A DNA stretch of 64,000 bases from Candidatus Gastranaerophilales bacterium. GTDB lineage: Bacteria; Cyanobacteriota; Vampirovibrionia; Gastranaerophilales; Gastranaerophilaceae. Every line of letters starts with the position of its first letter. Positions within the stretch are counted from its first letter, which is position 1. The notes beneath the pieces were generated by a model, which made no database searches, was not told the origin of the DNA, and saw only the letters and a program-made list of their open reading frames with translations. The position numbers were made by a program, and so were the translations under genes. Positions 44,039 through 53,149 of the stretch are shown here, piece by piece. The stretch covers positions 186,001 to 250,000 of the forward strand of contig JAFTXY010000011.1 in NCBI GenBank assembly GCA_017461425.1, written 5' to 3'.

Positions 44039-44606
44039 TGTTGATATAAAAGAACTTTTATCTAGTGCGGGCGGTTTATTATCGGGGCATTTTTGTTTAA
44101 CGTCTGGTTTGCATTCGGATACATATTTTCAATGTGCAAAATTATATCAATATCCTGATGTTGTTGAAAAATTAGCGAAAGAATTGGCAAAAAAGCTTGA
44201 AAATATTGAATTTGATACAATAGTTGCTCCTGCGATTGGGGCTGTTATATTTGGATATGAAGTAGCAAAACAATCCAAAAAAAGAAATCTTTTTGTTGAA
44301 AGAAAAGATGGCGAAATGCAATTAAGACGTGGCTATACTTTAGCTAAAGGCGAAAAAGTTGTAATTATTGAAGATGTTATCACAACAGCAAGAACAATTT
44401 TTGAAACAAAAGAAGCTATAAAAGAATTCGGATGTGAAGTTGTTGGGGTTGGATGTATTGTTGATAGAACTCAAGGAAAATTAGAGAATGAATTCAAAAT
44501 TTATTCACTTTTGCAATCTTCCCCTGTAACTTATGAGCCAGATAATTGCCCATTATGCAAGCAAGGAATTGAATTAGTAAAACCTGGTAGCAGAGGTGGA
44601 AAATAG
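44028..44606 (+). CDS. pyrE: Orotate phosphoribosyltransferase
   Basis: PyrE joins orotate to PRPP to make OMP. The PRPP loop is KVVIIEDVITTART, and the Lys/Arg-rich loop RKDGEMQLRRGY is present. The C-terminal extension with DNCPLCKQGIELVKPGSR is seen in the longer bacterial PyrE subfamily. It overlaps pyrD by 11 bases and its stop abuts the pyrB start. Confidence 0.96.
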   Translation: MTNNVDIKELLSSAGGLLSGHFCLTSGLHSDTYFQCAKLYQYPDVVEKLAKELAKKLENIEFDTIVAPAIGAVIFGYEVAKQSKKRNLFVERKDGEMQLRRGYTLAKGEKVVIIEDVITTARTIFETKEAIKEFGCEVVGVGCIVDRTQGKLENEFKIYSLLQSSPVTYEPDNCPLCKQGIELVKPGSRGGK

Positions 44607-45497
44607 ATGAAACATCTTATAAATATTGAGGATTTGACGGTAGAGGAAATAAATAAAATTTATTTTAGAGCTAATGAATTTGAAAAAGGCATTAGAAAAT
44701 CTAATCATATTAATGCGCATTGTGTAAATATGTTTTTTGAAAATTCAACAAGAACAAAGTTGTCATTTGAAATGGCCCAAAATAAATTGCATATCAATAA
44801 GTACGATTTTAATGCAGATACTTCATCTTTAAATAAAGGTGAAGATTTATACGACACAATAAATAATTTATCTGCAATTGGTATGAATATTATTGTAATG
44901 CGTCATAGTGATAATAATTTAATAAAAGAATTATCTTCTAAAACATATTTTCAAGAAGTTTTGTTTATTAATGCTGGTTCTGGTTCTAATTCTCATCCAA
45001 CACAAGCATTATTAGATTTTTATACAATGAAAAAACATTTTTTAGATTTATCGCAAAAAACAATAACTATTGTTGGAGATATTGCACACTCAAGAGTTGC
45101 GCATTCAAATATTGCTTTGCTGAAAAAATATGGAATGAAAATCAGATGCTTGGCTCCTGAATATTTTATTGGAGAAAAAATTGATGGCGTTGAATATTTT
45201 ACAAATTTAAAAGAAGCATTTGAAAATGCTGATGTAATTATGGCATTGAGAATCCAAAAAGAAAGAATTCAAGAACACATAGACTTTGATGATTATATTA
45301 AAAATTATCAAATTACTAAAGAAAATCTTCCTTATGGAGCTTATTTAATGCATCCAGGTCCAATAAATAAGGATGTTGAAATAAAAGCTGATGTTTTGGA
45401 AACGCAAAATGCGAGAACAATTTTAACTCAAGCTCGAAATGGAGTTTATGTTAGAATGGCTATAATGGATATGATGCTTGCAAGCTGGGGTTTATAG
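44607..45497 (+). CDS. pyrB: Aspartate carbamoyltransferase catalytic chain
   Basis: PyrB makes carbamoyl aspartate. The carbamoyl-phosphate motif FFENSTRTKLSFEMA, the SHPTQALLDF segment and the MHPGPINKDVEI loop are intact. At 296 residues it is a standard catalytic chain. No regulatory pyrI is present, so feedback by nucleotides would have to act elsewhere, for example at carB or by attenuation. Confidence 0.96.
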   Translation: MKHLINIEDLTVEEINKIYFRANEFEKGIRKSNHINAHCVNMFFENSTRTKLSFEMAQNKLHINKYDFNADTSSLNKGEDLYDTINNLSAIGMNIIVMRHSDNNLIKELSSKTYFQEVLFINAGSGSNSHPTQALLDFYTMKKHFLDLSQKTITIVGDIAHSRVAHSNIALLKKYGMKIRCLAPEYFIGEKIDGVEYFTNLKEAFENADVIMALRIQKERIQEHIDFDDYIKNYQITKENLPYGAYLMHPGPINKDVEIKADVLETQNARTILTQARNGVYVRMAIMDMMLASWGL

Positions 45498-46490
45498 ATG
45501 AAAAAAGATTTTGAAGTAATTCAAATACCTTCTTTAATAGATATGCATGTGCATTTTAGGGAGCCTGGTTTTGAATATAAAGAAACAATTCAAACAGGCA
45601 TCCAATCAGCTATTGCTGGCGGATTTTCTGGTGTTTGCACAATGCCAAATACAAATCCTGTTACAGACAATTCAAAAGTAATTAAAGAAATTTTGTCTAA
45701 AGCTAAAAAATATCATTTTGAAATTTATCCCGTTGCTGCAATTACAAAAAATCTAGATAGTTTAGAACTTGTTGATTTTAAAGAATTAAAAAAAGCTGGT
45801 GCAGTTGCTTTTTCAAATGATGGATTACCTTTATTGGATAAAGATGTTTTTTTAGAAGCATTAAAAAGTGAAGAATTAATTTTATCACATTGCGAAAATG
45901 AAACAACAGAAGTTGAATGGCAAATAGAGCAATTAAAAAAAGCGCATGAATTAGGATATGATGCAAAACTTCATTTTTGTCATATTTCAAAAAAAGAAAG
46001 TATAGATTTAATTAGAAAAGCTAAAGCACAAAAAGTTAAAAATCTTACTTGTGAAACTGCTCCACATTATTTTACTTTTACAAGAGATGATATTGATACA
46101 ACAGGAACATTTAAAATGAATCCGCCATTGGGTTCAGAAATCGATAAAAGAGCAGTCATGGGTGGTTTAATTGATGGAACAATTGATGTTGTTGCAACAG
46201 ATCATGCACCACATAGTGATGATGAAAAACTAAAACCATATCTAGAAGCGCCAAATGGAATAACAGGATTAGAAACAGCATTTTCATTAACGTATGAACT
46301 TTTAGGATTAGAAAAAACATTAGAAAAAATGGCGTATAATCCAAGAAAAATTTTAAAAATAAATAATAAAAAAATGATTAAAGTTGCACTTGATGAAACT
46401 TGGGTCGTTTCGCCAAAACAATTTAAATCAAAATGCAAAATATCACCATATAAAGGAATGCAATTAAAAGGAAGAATAATTAATGGATAA
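45498..46490 (+). CDS. pyrC: Compact class I dihydroorotase
   Basis: Dihydroorotase closes the ring of carbamoyl aspartate. Metal ligands are intact: HVHFREPG, the Asp of AFSNDG, HCE, CHIS and ATDHAPHS. The protein is only 330 residues against about 420-430 for class I enzymes. The usual N-terminal 45-50 residues of the beta-sandwich are missing (HxH appears at residues 17-19), and a loop after HCE is shortened. The C-terminal strand region is kept. It likely remains active, perhaps needing PyrB contact as in Aquifex; that is an inference. Confidence 0.9.
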   Translation: MKKDFEVIQIPSLIDMHVHFREPGFEYKETIQTGIQSAIAGGFSGVCTMPNTNPVTDNSKVIKEILSKAKKYHFEIYPVAAITKNLDSLELVDFKELKKAGAVAFSNDGLPLLDKDVFLEALKSEELILSHCENETTEVEWQIEQLKKAHELGYDAKLHFCHISKKESIDLIRKAKAQKVKNLTCETAPHYFTFTRDDIDTTGTFKMNPPLGSEIDKRAVMGGLIDGTIDVVATDHAPHSDDEKLKPYLEAPNGITGLETAFSLTYELLGLEKTLEKMAYNPRKILKINNKKMIKVALDETWVVSPKQFKSKCKISPYKGMQLKGRIING

Positions 46491-47214
46491 TAATGAAATC
46501 AGAGAAAAGCTTGTACTAGCGCTTGATGTAGAAGATATAAATGAAGCAAAACAGCTCGTTAACGATTTAAGTCCTTATATTGGAACTTTTAAGGTTGGTC
46601 TGCAGTTATTCTGTGGGTATGGTTTAGAAATAGTAAATTACATTAAAGAAAAAAATTCTAACTTCTTCTTGGATGTAAAGTTTCATGATATTCCAAATAC
46701 GGTTGAAAAAGCTTCTTATAATGTGATTAAAAATGGGGCTAATTTCTTTAATGTTCATGCGACAGGCGGAATTGAAATGATGAAAGCTGCTAAAAAAGGA
46801 GCGATGGATGCAGCTTTAAAATATGACAGAAAGAAACCATTAATCCTTGCGGTTACAGTTTTAACAAGTATTAGCCAAGAAGTTTTAGAAAATGAATTAT
46901 CAAATAAAAAAACAGTTGAGGAATTTGTTATTCAATTGGCAAAAAACGCAAAAGAAGCAGGATTAGATGGTGTTGTTGCTTCTGCTCGTGAATTAAAAGC
47001 AATTAAAAAAGCTTTGGGTGATGATTTTGTTGTCTTAACTCCAGGTATAAGACCAAAATGGAGCTTAAAAGACGACCAACAAAGAATTGCAACTCCAACA
47101 TCTGCTCTTAATGATGGGGCTGATTACATAGTTTTAGGAAGAGCTGTGACAAGTGCTTCTGATAGAATTGAAGCAATAGAAAAGATTTATCAAGAAATTA
47201 AAGAGGGAATATAA
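46483..47214 (+). CDS. pyrF: Orotidine-5'-phosphate decarboxylase
   Basis: PyrF makes UMP, the last step. The catalytic Lys/Asp array is in FFLDVKFHDIPNTVEKA and the phosphate loop in VLTPGIRP and VLGRAVTSA. Length 243 is normal for the short family. It overlaps pyrC by eight bases and abuts carA. Confidence 0.97.
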   Translation: MDNNEIREKLVLALDVEDINEAKQLVNDLSPYIGTFKVGLQLFCGYGLEIVNYIKEKNSNFFLDVKFHDIPNTVEKASYNVIKNGANFFNVHATGGIEMMKAAKKGAMDAALKYDRKKPLILAVTVLTSISQEVLENELSNKKTVEEFVIQLAKNAKEAGLDGVVASARELKAIKKALGDDFVVLTPGIRPKWSLKDDQQRIATPTSALNDGADYIVLGRAVTSASDRIEAIEKIYQEIKEGI

Positions 47215-48321
47215 ATGGGAACATTGATATTACAAGATGGCACCGTATATAAAGGACAAAGCTTCGGAGCCTTGGGAGGATTTGAGGGCGAAGTTGTTTT
47301 TAATACTTCAATGGTAGGCTATCAAGAAATTCTTAGCGATCCAAATTATGCAAAACAAATTTTGGTTATGACATATCCAGAAATTGGAAATTATGGAGTA
47401 AATGATTTCGATTTTGAATCAGATAATACACATTTAGTTGGTTTAATTGTTAAAAATAATTGTCAACAAGAAAGCCATTACAAATCAAGAGAGTCATTAT
47501 CAAATTTCTTAAAAAAGAAAAATATCATTGCCCTAAGTAATATTGATACAAGAAGTTTAGTTAAAAAACTTACTCAAATGGGAACAATGAGTGGTTTTAT
47601 AACATCAAATGACCTTGATAGTGAATATATAAATGAAAAACTTGGCGAATTACAAAGTTTTAAAATAAAAGAAGATATTTTGGCTGAAGTTAGTTGCAAA
47701 TCTAGATTTGCATATAACCCACAAGGTAAAATAAATATTGCAATATATGATTATGGTATTAAAAAAGGAATTTTAAATGCTTTAGCATTAAGAAATTGCA
47801 GAATAACAGTTTATCCATACAATACGGAAGCAAAAGAAATATTAGAAAATGATTTTGATGCTGTATTTTTATCAAATGGACCTGGAAATCCTGCAAATTA
47901 TACTTATCAAATTGCTCAAATTAAGCAGTTAATGGGTAAAATACCGTTGTTTGGCATAGGATTGGGCTGCCAATTATTAGCATTGGCATCCGGCGCTAAA
48001 ACATATAAATTAAAATATGGACATAGGGGCTCAAATCATCCTGTTATTAATCTTGAAAATAATAAAGTAGTTATGACTGCGCAAAACCATGGTTATGCAA
48101 TAGATTTAGAAAATATAACAAAATTTATGCGCCCTACTCATAAAAATTTAAACGACGATACACTAGAGGGTTTTGAAATAACAAGTCTTGGTGTTTATGC
48201 AATTCAATTCCAGCCTGAAGGTAAACCAGGTCCAAATGATGCAGAGTTTATTTTTGATGAATGGGTAAATATTATAAAAAAAGATATCAATAGAATTAAC
48301 GAGGTAAAAAATGAAAGATAG
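47215..48321 (+). CDS. carA: Carbamoyl-phosphate synthase small chain, glutaminase residues lost
   Basis: CarA normally hydrolyses glutamine and passes ammonia to CarB. The N-terminal domain and the class I amidotransferase fold are complete (368 residues; FLSNGPGNPANY, KYGHRGSNHPV, TAQNHGYAID). The nucleophile elbow, usually G-I-C-L-G-H-Q, reads GIGLGCQ: Gly249 replaces the catalytic Cys and Cys252 the His. The catalytic His of the H-P-E motif is Gln333 (FQPEGKPGP), while Glu335 remains. Glutaminase activity should be absent, so the holoenzyme may use free ammonia or keep CarA for structure. It overlaps carB by 11 bases. Confidence 0.93.
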   Translation: MGTLILQDGTVYKGQSFGALGGFEGEVVFNTSMVGYQEILSDPNYAKQILVMTYPEIGNYGVNDFDFESDNTHLVGLIVKNNCQQESHYKSRESLSNFLKKKNIIALSNIDTRSLVKKLTQMGTMSGFITSNDLDSEYINEKLGELQSFKIKEDILAEVSCKSRFAYNPQGKINIAIYDYGIKKGILNALALRNCRITVYPYNTEAKEILENDFDAVFLSNGPGNPANYTYQIAQIKQLMGKIPLFGIGLGCQLLALASGAKTYKLKYGHRGSNHPVINLENNKVVMTAQNHGYAIDLENITKFMRPTHKNLNDDTLEGFEITSLGVYAIQFQPEGKPGPNDAEFIFDEWVNIIKKDINRINEVKNER

Positions 48322-51300
48322 AACGCTTAAAAAAATTCTTGTGATTGGTTCAGGACCAATCGTAATTGGACAAGCGGCAGAGTTTGATTATGCGGGAGTT
48401 CAGGCATGCAGAGCCTTAAAAGAAGAAAATATTGAAATTGTTCTTGTTAATTCTAATCCTGCAACAATAATGACTGACGAGGAAATAGCAAATAAAGTAT
48501 ATATCGAGCCATTAAATCTCGAAAGTTTAACTGAAATTATTAAAAAAGAACGTCCTCAAGGTTTAATTGCATCATTAGGCGGACAAACCGCATTAAATCT
48601 TGCTTGTGAATTATTTGAAGCAGGTGTTTTAGATAAATACAAAGTTAAACTTTTAGGAACAAATATTGATTCAATTAAAAAAGCAGAAGATAGAGAAATG
48701 TTTAAAAATCTTATGCAAGAAATTGGTGAACCTGTGCCTGAAAGTGAAATTGTTTCAAGTTATAATGAGGCAAGCGAATTTGCAAAAAGAATTGGTTTTC
48801 CTATAATTATTAGACCTGCTTTCACATTGGGTGGCGCAGGAGGCGGTATTGCTAGAAATGAAAGAGATTATGAGGAAATAGTTCATCAAGGTTTATCTCA
48901 ATCTCCAATTAACCAAGTTTTAGTTGAAAAATCTATTGCTGGTTATAAAGAAATAGAATTTGAAGTTATTAGAGATTCAAATGATACTTGTATAACAATT
49001 TGTTCTATGGAAAACATTGACCCAATTGGTATCCACACAGGGGACAGTTTTGTTGTTGCGCCAAGTCAAACATTAACTGCAAACGAAGCAGGAATGTTAA
49101 GAGCTAGTGCAATAAGAATAATTAAAGCACTAAAAATTGAGGGTGGGTGTAATGTTCAATTTGCGCTAGATACCGTTACAAATCAATATTATATAATTGA
49201 AGTTAATCCAAGAGTTTCTCGTTCTTCTGCTTTAGCTTCTAAAGCGACTGGTTATCCTATTGCAAAAATTACAACAAAAATTGCAATTGGATATAATTTG
49301 AATGAAATTAAAAATCCAATAACTGGTAAAACTGCTGCGTTTGAACCTACTATTGATTATATTGTTACAAAAATTCCTAAATGGCCTTTTGATAAATTTT
49401 CAACTGGAGATAGAATTCTTGGAACAAAAATGAAAGCTACTGGCGAAATTATGGCTATTGGAAGAACATTTGTTTCTTCATTTAAAAAAGCTATAACATC
49501 TTTAGAAGATAGATATACTGGGCTTTTGTGGCGTGGTTTTCAAGAAATGTCTAATGAGGAATTGTTAACTGAGCTTTATATACAAGATGACAGAAGAATT
49601 TTCCGTTTAGCTCAAGCTTTGTATAATGGTAATGAAATTAATAAATTATGTGCTATTACAAAAATTGATAAATGGTTTATTTCAAAAATCAAAGAAATTG
49701 TTGATTTGGAAAGAGAGTTATCAACAACAAAACAACTTGATAAAAAACTTTATCAAAAAGCAAAAGAATACGGCTTTTTAGATGATGAAGTTATGCATTT
49801 GACTCAAAATACAATAGAAACATTGAAAAACTTTAATGTTCAACCGGGTTTCAGATTGGTTGATACTTGTGCAAATGAATTTAGCGCTTCAACACCATAT
49901 TTTTATTCAGCATATGCAGAAGCAGATGAAGTTGAAGATTATAAAATCAAAAGCCAAGAATCCTATAAAAAACCAAAAGAAAACATTCTTGTATTAGGTT
50001 CTGGGCCAATCAGAATTGGTCAAGGTATTGAGTTTGATTATTGTTCAGTTCATGCATCTCAAGAGCTTATAAAGCGTGGATATGAATCTGTTATGGTTAA
50101 TTCAAATCCAGAAACATTATCAACGGATTTCGATATTGCTACAAGATTATATTTTGAACCAATGAATATCGAATATATAATGAATATCATTAGAAAAGAA
50201 AATCCAAAAGGTGTTTTGGTTCAATTTGGCGGACAAACAGCAATTAATTTAGCTGAAAAACTTGATCAAGAAGGAATAAAAATCTTAGGTACGAGTTTAG
50301 AAAGCATTAATGCTGTTGAAGATAGAAAAGTTTTTGAAAAATTGTTGAAAGAACTAAATATCTCGCAACCTAAAGGATGTGCAGTAACTTCTACTCCTCA
50401 AGCGTTGAATGCTGTTAAAGAACTTGGATATCCTGTTTTAGTTCGTCCAAGTTATGTTATCGGTGGTCGTGGCATGCAGGTTGTTTATAATGATGAAGAG
50501 CTTTTAACATATATTACAGAAGCCTTTAAATTCTCTAATGAACATCCTGTGCTTATTGATCAATATCTTGAGGGGCAAGAAGTTGAATTAGATGCGATTT
50601 CTGACGGTAGAGATATTTTAATTCCTGGAATATGTGAACATATAGAGCGTGCTGGAGTTCATTCAGGCGATTCTATGAGTATTTACCCAAGTCAAAATAT
50701 TTCAAGAAAAAATGAAAAAATATTAGTTAAATACGCAACAAAAATTGCTAGAAAATTAAATATTAAAGGTTTAATGAATATTCAATTTATCATCAAAGAT
50801 GATAAAGTTTATGTAATTGAAGTTAATCCAAGAGCATCTCGTACAGTGCCTATTATGTCTAAAGTAACAGGTATTCCAATGGTAAAAATTGCACTTAGCG
50901 CAATTTTAGGAAAATCGATTAGACGTGCTGGCTTTGGTGTTGGATTGTATAAAAAATCTAACTTGGTATCTGTCAAAATGCCAATTTTCTCTTGGCAAAA
51001 ATTAAACAGAATTGACCCTGCTTTAGCTCCTGAAATGAAATCAACAGGAGAGGTTTTAGGTATTGATACATCATATAAAAAAGCTTTATATAAAGCATTT
51101 TTAGCTGGTGGACATAAATTCTCTAAAGCAAAACAAAGAGTGTTGGTTTCTTTGAATGATCATAACAAAAAACCGGCTTTACCTGTTATTAAAAAATTAT
51201 TTAAACAAGGATTTTTCATAATGGCAACTTGGGGAACACATAAATTCCTTGAGAAAAATGGAATTCCATCAAAAATGATTGAGAAATTTATGATAGATAA

Positions 51301-51550
51301 GCTTCAAAAACGTATGAAAAATGGACGTTTGAGCTTTATTATTAATACTCCAACAACAGGTAAAAATTCTCAAAATGCAGGTTTTCAAATAAGAACAATT
51401 GCGCAAATGTATGGTATCCCAAGTTTTACATCAATAGATACTGCAAATGCCTTTTTGGTTGCGCATAAAGTATTTGATAAAAATACTGAGTTGACTTATG
51501 ATACTATAACAAATTATCGTAAGAAAAACTTTTTGGAACTATTTAAATAA
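48311..51550 (+). CDS. carB: Carbamoyl-phosphate synthase large chain
   Basis: CarB makes carbamoyl phosphate from bicarbonate, ammonia and two ATP. Two homologous ATP-grasp halves are visible, each starting with an ATP-binding motif (LVIGSGPIVIGQAAEFDY; LVLGSGPIRIGQGIEFDY) and carrying EVNPR strands. The C-terminal 140 residues form the MGS-like allosteric domain (FFIMATWGTHKFL). At 1079 residues it is full length. No catalytic residue loss was seen, in contrast to CarA. It is the last gene of the operon; no terminator was found after it. Confidence 0.97.
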   Translation: MKDRTLKKILVIGSGPIVIGQAAEFDYAGVQACRALKEENIEIVLVNSNPATIMTDEEIANKVYIEPLNLESLTEIIKKERPQGLIASLGGQTALNLACELFEAGVLDKYKVKLLGTNIDSIKKAEDREMFKNLMQEIGEPVPESEIVSSYNEASEFAKRIGFPIIIRPAFTLGGAGGGIARNERDYEEIVHQGLSQSPINQVLVEKSIAGYKEIEFEVIRDSNDTCITICSMENIDPIGIHTGDSFVVAPSQTLTANEAGMLRASAIRIIKALKIEGGCNVQFALDTVTNQYYIIEVNPRVSRSSALASKATGYPIAKITTKIAIGYNLNEIKNPITGKTAAFEPTIDYIVTKIPKWPFDKFSTGDRILGTKMKATGEIMAIGRTFVSSFKKAITSLEDRYTGLLWRGFQEMSNEELLTELYIQDDRRIFRLAQALYNGNEINKLCAITKIDKWFISKIKEIVDLERELSTTKQLDKKLYQKAKEYGFLDDEVMHLTQNTIETLKNFNVQPGFRLVDTCANEFSASTPYFYSAYAEADEVEDYKIKSQESYKKPKENILVLGSGPIRIGQGIEFDYCSVHASQELIKRGYESVMVNSNPETLSTDFDIATRLYFEPMNIEYIMNIIRKENPKGVLVQFGGQTAINLAEKLDQEGIKILGTSLESINAVEDRKVFEKLLKELNISQPKGCAVTSTPQALNAVKELGYPVLVRPSYVIGGRGMQVVYNDEELLTYITEAFKFSNEHPVLIDQYLEGQEVELDAISDGRDILIPGICEHIERAGVHSGDSMSIYPSQNISRKNEKILVKYATKIARKLNIKGLMNIQFIIKDDKVYVIEVNPRASRTVPIMSKVTGIPMVKIALSAILGKSIRRAGFGVGLYKKSNLVSVKMPIFSWQKLNRIDPALAPEMKSTGEVLGIDTSYKKALYKAFLAGGHKFSKAKQRVLVSLNDHNKKPALPVIKKLFKQGFFIMATWGTHKFLEKNGIPSKMIEKFMIDKLQKRMKNGRLSFIINTPTTGKNSQNAGFQIRTIAQMYGIPSFTSIDTANAFLVAHKVFDKNTELTYDTITNYRKKNFLELFK

Positions 51551-51564
51551 AACTATATTTGGGA

Positions 51565-51570
51565 TATATT
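51565..51570 (+). promoter_or_regulatory. -10-like box six bases before the Clp_N gene
   Basis: TATATT, six bases, then ATG at 51577, with no good Shine-Dalgarno. It suggests that the Clp_N gene has its own leaderless message despite following carB closely. Confidence 0.45.
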
Positions 51571-51576
51571 AAGACA

Positions 51577-52938
51577 ATGTTTGAAAAATATACACAAAAA
51601 GCAATAGACGTTGTACAAGCTGCGCAAAATTATGCCTTGCAATTCAATCATGATAAGGTTTTATCACAACATATTTTAATTGGACTTGTGTCACAAAGCA
51701 AAGGTGTGCAAGCGAAATTATTAGGTTTTGATAAAATCAATTTTGGTGAATTGACAATCGAAGTGCATAATAGTTGTGCAATTCACCCTGATAAAAAAAA
51801 TGAAAATATTATTTTTTCATCTGAAGCAAGAAATATTTTGAAAAAAGCAGTGGATTTATCTTCTGAATTAAATTCAAAGTTCGTTTTGCCTCAACATATT
51901 GCTTTAGCTATATTTTTATTAAATGAATATGGTTCATATCAAATTTTAAAGAAGTTTGATATAGACAATGAAAAAATTGCATATAACCTAAAAAGAATTT
52001 TAGACAAAAGTTCGGATATTGAAAATCTTCATCCAGAGATTACAATTGAAAATACACAATTAACTAATATAAATGACTTCTTTAAAGAAAAAATAATTTC
52101 TGATATTTTGTCAAATGCAAAAGCAAAATTATTAACAAAAGGCTATGAAATTGTCGGTAGCGAGCAAATTTTGCAATCCATTTTAGATAATGATGAATAT
52201 AAAATTGTTGAAATTTTGAATAAATATTCAATGAATTCCGAAGTATTTAATGAAAAATTAAATCAAATACCAACAAGAAACGCAGAGTTTGAAAATTCTG
52301 AAAAACAAATAATATTCACTCCAAATGCTTTTAATGCTTTATTATTAGCGCTTGATTATGCAAAAGAATCTGGAAGTGTTGGAATTTTGCCAGAACATGT
52401 CGTTTTGGGAATTTTAAAATCAAAAAAAGGTATTGCATATCAAATTTTATCTTCAACTATACCAAATTTTGTTGATTTTGAAGATATTGTTATGAAAAAA
52501 TTGAATGATAAAATTCCAGAAACTCTTGCAATTCTTAGATTGGCAAAAGAAGAAGCAAGAGCTCTTGATTGTGCCACAATCGGTACAGAGATGATACTTT
52601 TGGGTATTTTGTCATATGGAGCTGGAATTGCATCTGATACGTTAAGACATCTAGGAATTAATTTAAAAGATGCACGTAGCGAAGTTAAAAAGCTTATTAA
52701 GCCTGATAAAGTAGTTGAAACATTATCTTATAGTCCAAGAGCTAAAAAAATCCTTGAAGTTGCATATGAAACCGCAAGAGAGCATAAGCGTTCTAAAATA
52801 AAATCAGAAAATTTATTGTATGGAATTACAAAAATGCCAAACTGTGCCGCAATGCAGGTTTTATCAAATCTTGGAACGGATGTTTTAGAAATTCAACAAG
52901 GTATTAAACAGCAATTGCTTGGCGGTATGGATTTGTAA
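51577..52938 (+). CDS. Protein of three tandem Clp_N domains without AAA+ ATPase
   Basis: Clp_N domains recruit substrates and adaptors to ClpA/ClpC. This 453-residue protein consists of six Clp_N half-repeats (for example FEKYTQKAIDVVQAAQ, SSEARNILKKAVDLS, SPRAKKILEVAYETA, each followed by a PQHI/PEHV/SENL-type helix), so three full Clp_N domains. No Walker motif is present. It could be an adaptor, decoy or phospho-arginine reader that competes with ClpC. ClpS-like or AAA+ partners are not in the window. ATG 51577 is preferred over the TTG at 51559. Confidence 0.8.
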   Translation: MFEKYTQKAIDVVQAAQNYALQFNHDKVLSQHILIGLVSQSKGVQAKLLGFDKINFGELTIEVHNSCAIHPDKKNENIIFSSEARNILKKAVDLSSELNSKFVLPQHIALAIFLLNEYGSYQILKKFDIDNEKIAYNLKRILDKSSDIENLHPEITIENTQLTNINDFFKEKIISDILSNAKAKLLTKGYEIVGSEQILQSILDNDEYKIVEILNKYSMNSEVFNEKLNQIPTRNAEFENSEKQIIFTPNAFNALLLALDYAKESGSVGILPEHVVLGILKSKKGIAYQILSSTIPNFVDFEDIVMKKLNDKIPETLAILRLAKEEARALDCATIGTEMILLGILSYGAGIASDTLRHLGINLKDARSEVKKLIKPDKVVETLSYSPRAKKILEVAYETAREHKRSKIKSENLLYGITKMPNCAAMQVLSNLGTDVLEIQQGIKQQLLGGMDL

Positions 52939-52992
52939 TTTTGTTTTAATAAACTAATTCACTCGGATGATTAAAAAATGAATTAAAAATTA

Positions 52993-52998
52993 TATAAT
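52993..52998 (+). promoter_or_regulatory. -10 box six bases before a 38-residue ORF
   Basis: A consensus TATAAT, six bases, then ATG at 53005. The layout equals that of dnaX and of the GGDEF-HD gene. Confidence 0.5.
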
Positions 52999-53004
52999 TC
53001 ATTT

Positions 53005-53121
53005 ATGATTAAAACAACAATTCAAGAAATTTGGAACAATTTACACCCTATGACACACTTTTGGATTATCATTAGTTCTGTCGGAGTTTTAACTCTATAC
53101 GGGTTGATGTATTCCCTATAA
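53005..53121 (+). CDS. 38-residue single-pass membrane peptide
   Basis: A short frame encodes a protein with a polar N-terminus (MIKTTIQEIWNNLHP) and one hydrophobic helix (FWIIISSVGVLTLYGLMYSL). A consensus -10 box precedes it by six bases. Small membrane peptides of this shape are often components of larger membrane complexes. I cannot name it. Support is layout and hydrophobicity only. Confidence 0.5.
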   Translation: MIKTTIQEIWNNLHPMTHFWIIISSVGVLTLYGLMYSL

Positions 53122-53149
53122 TTCTTAAAGGAGAAGGTTAGAATATTTA

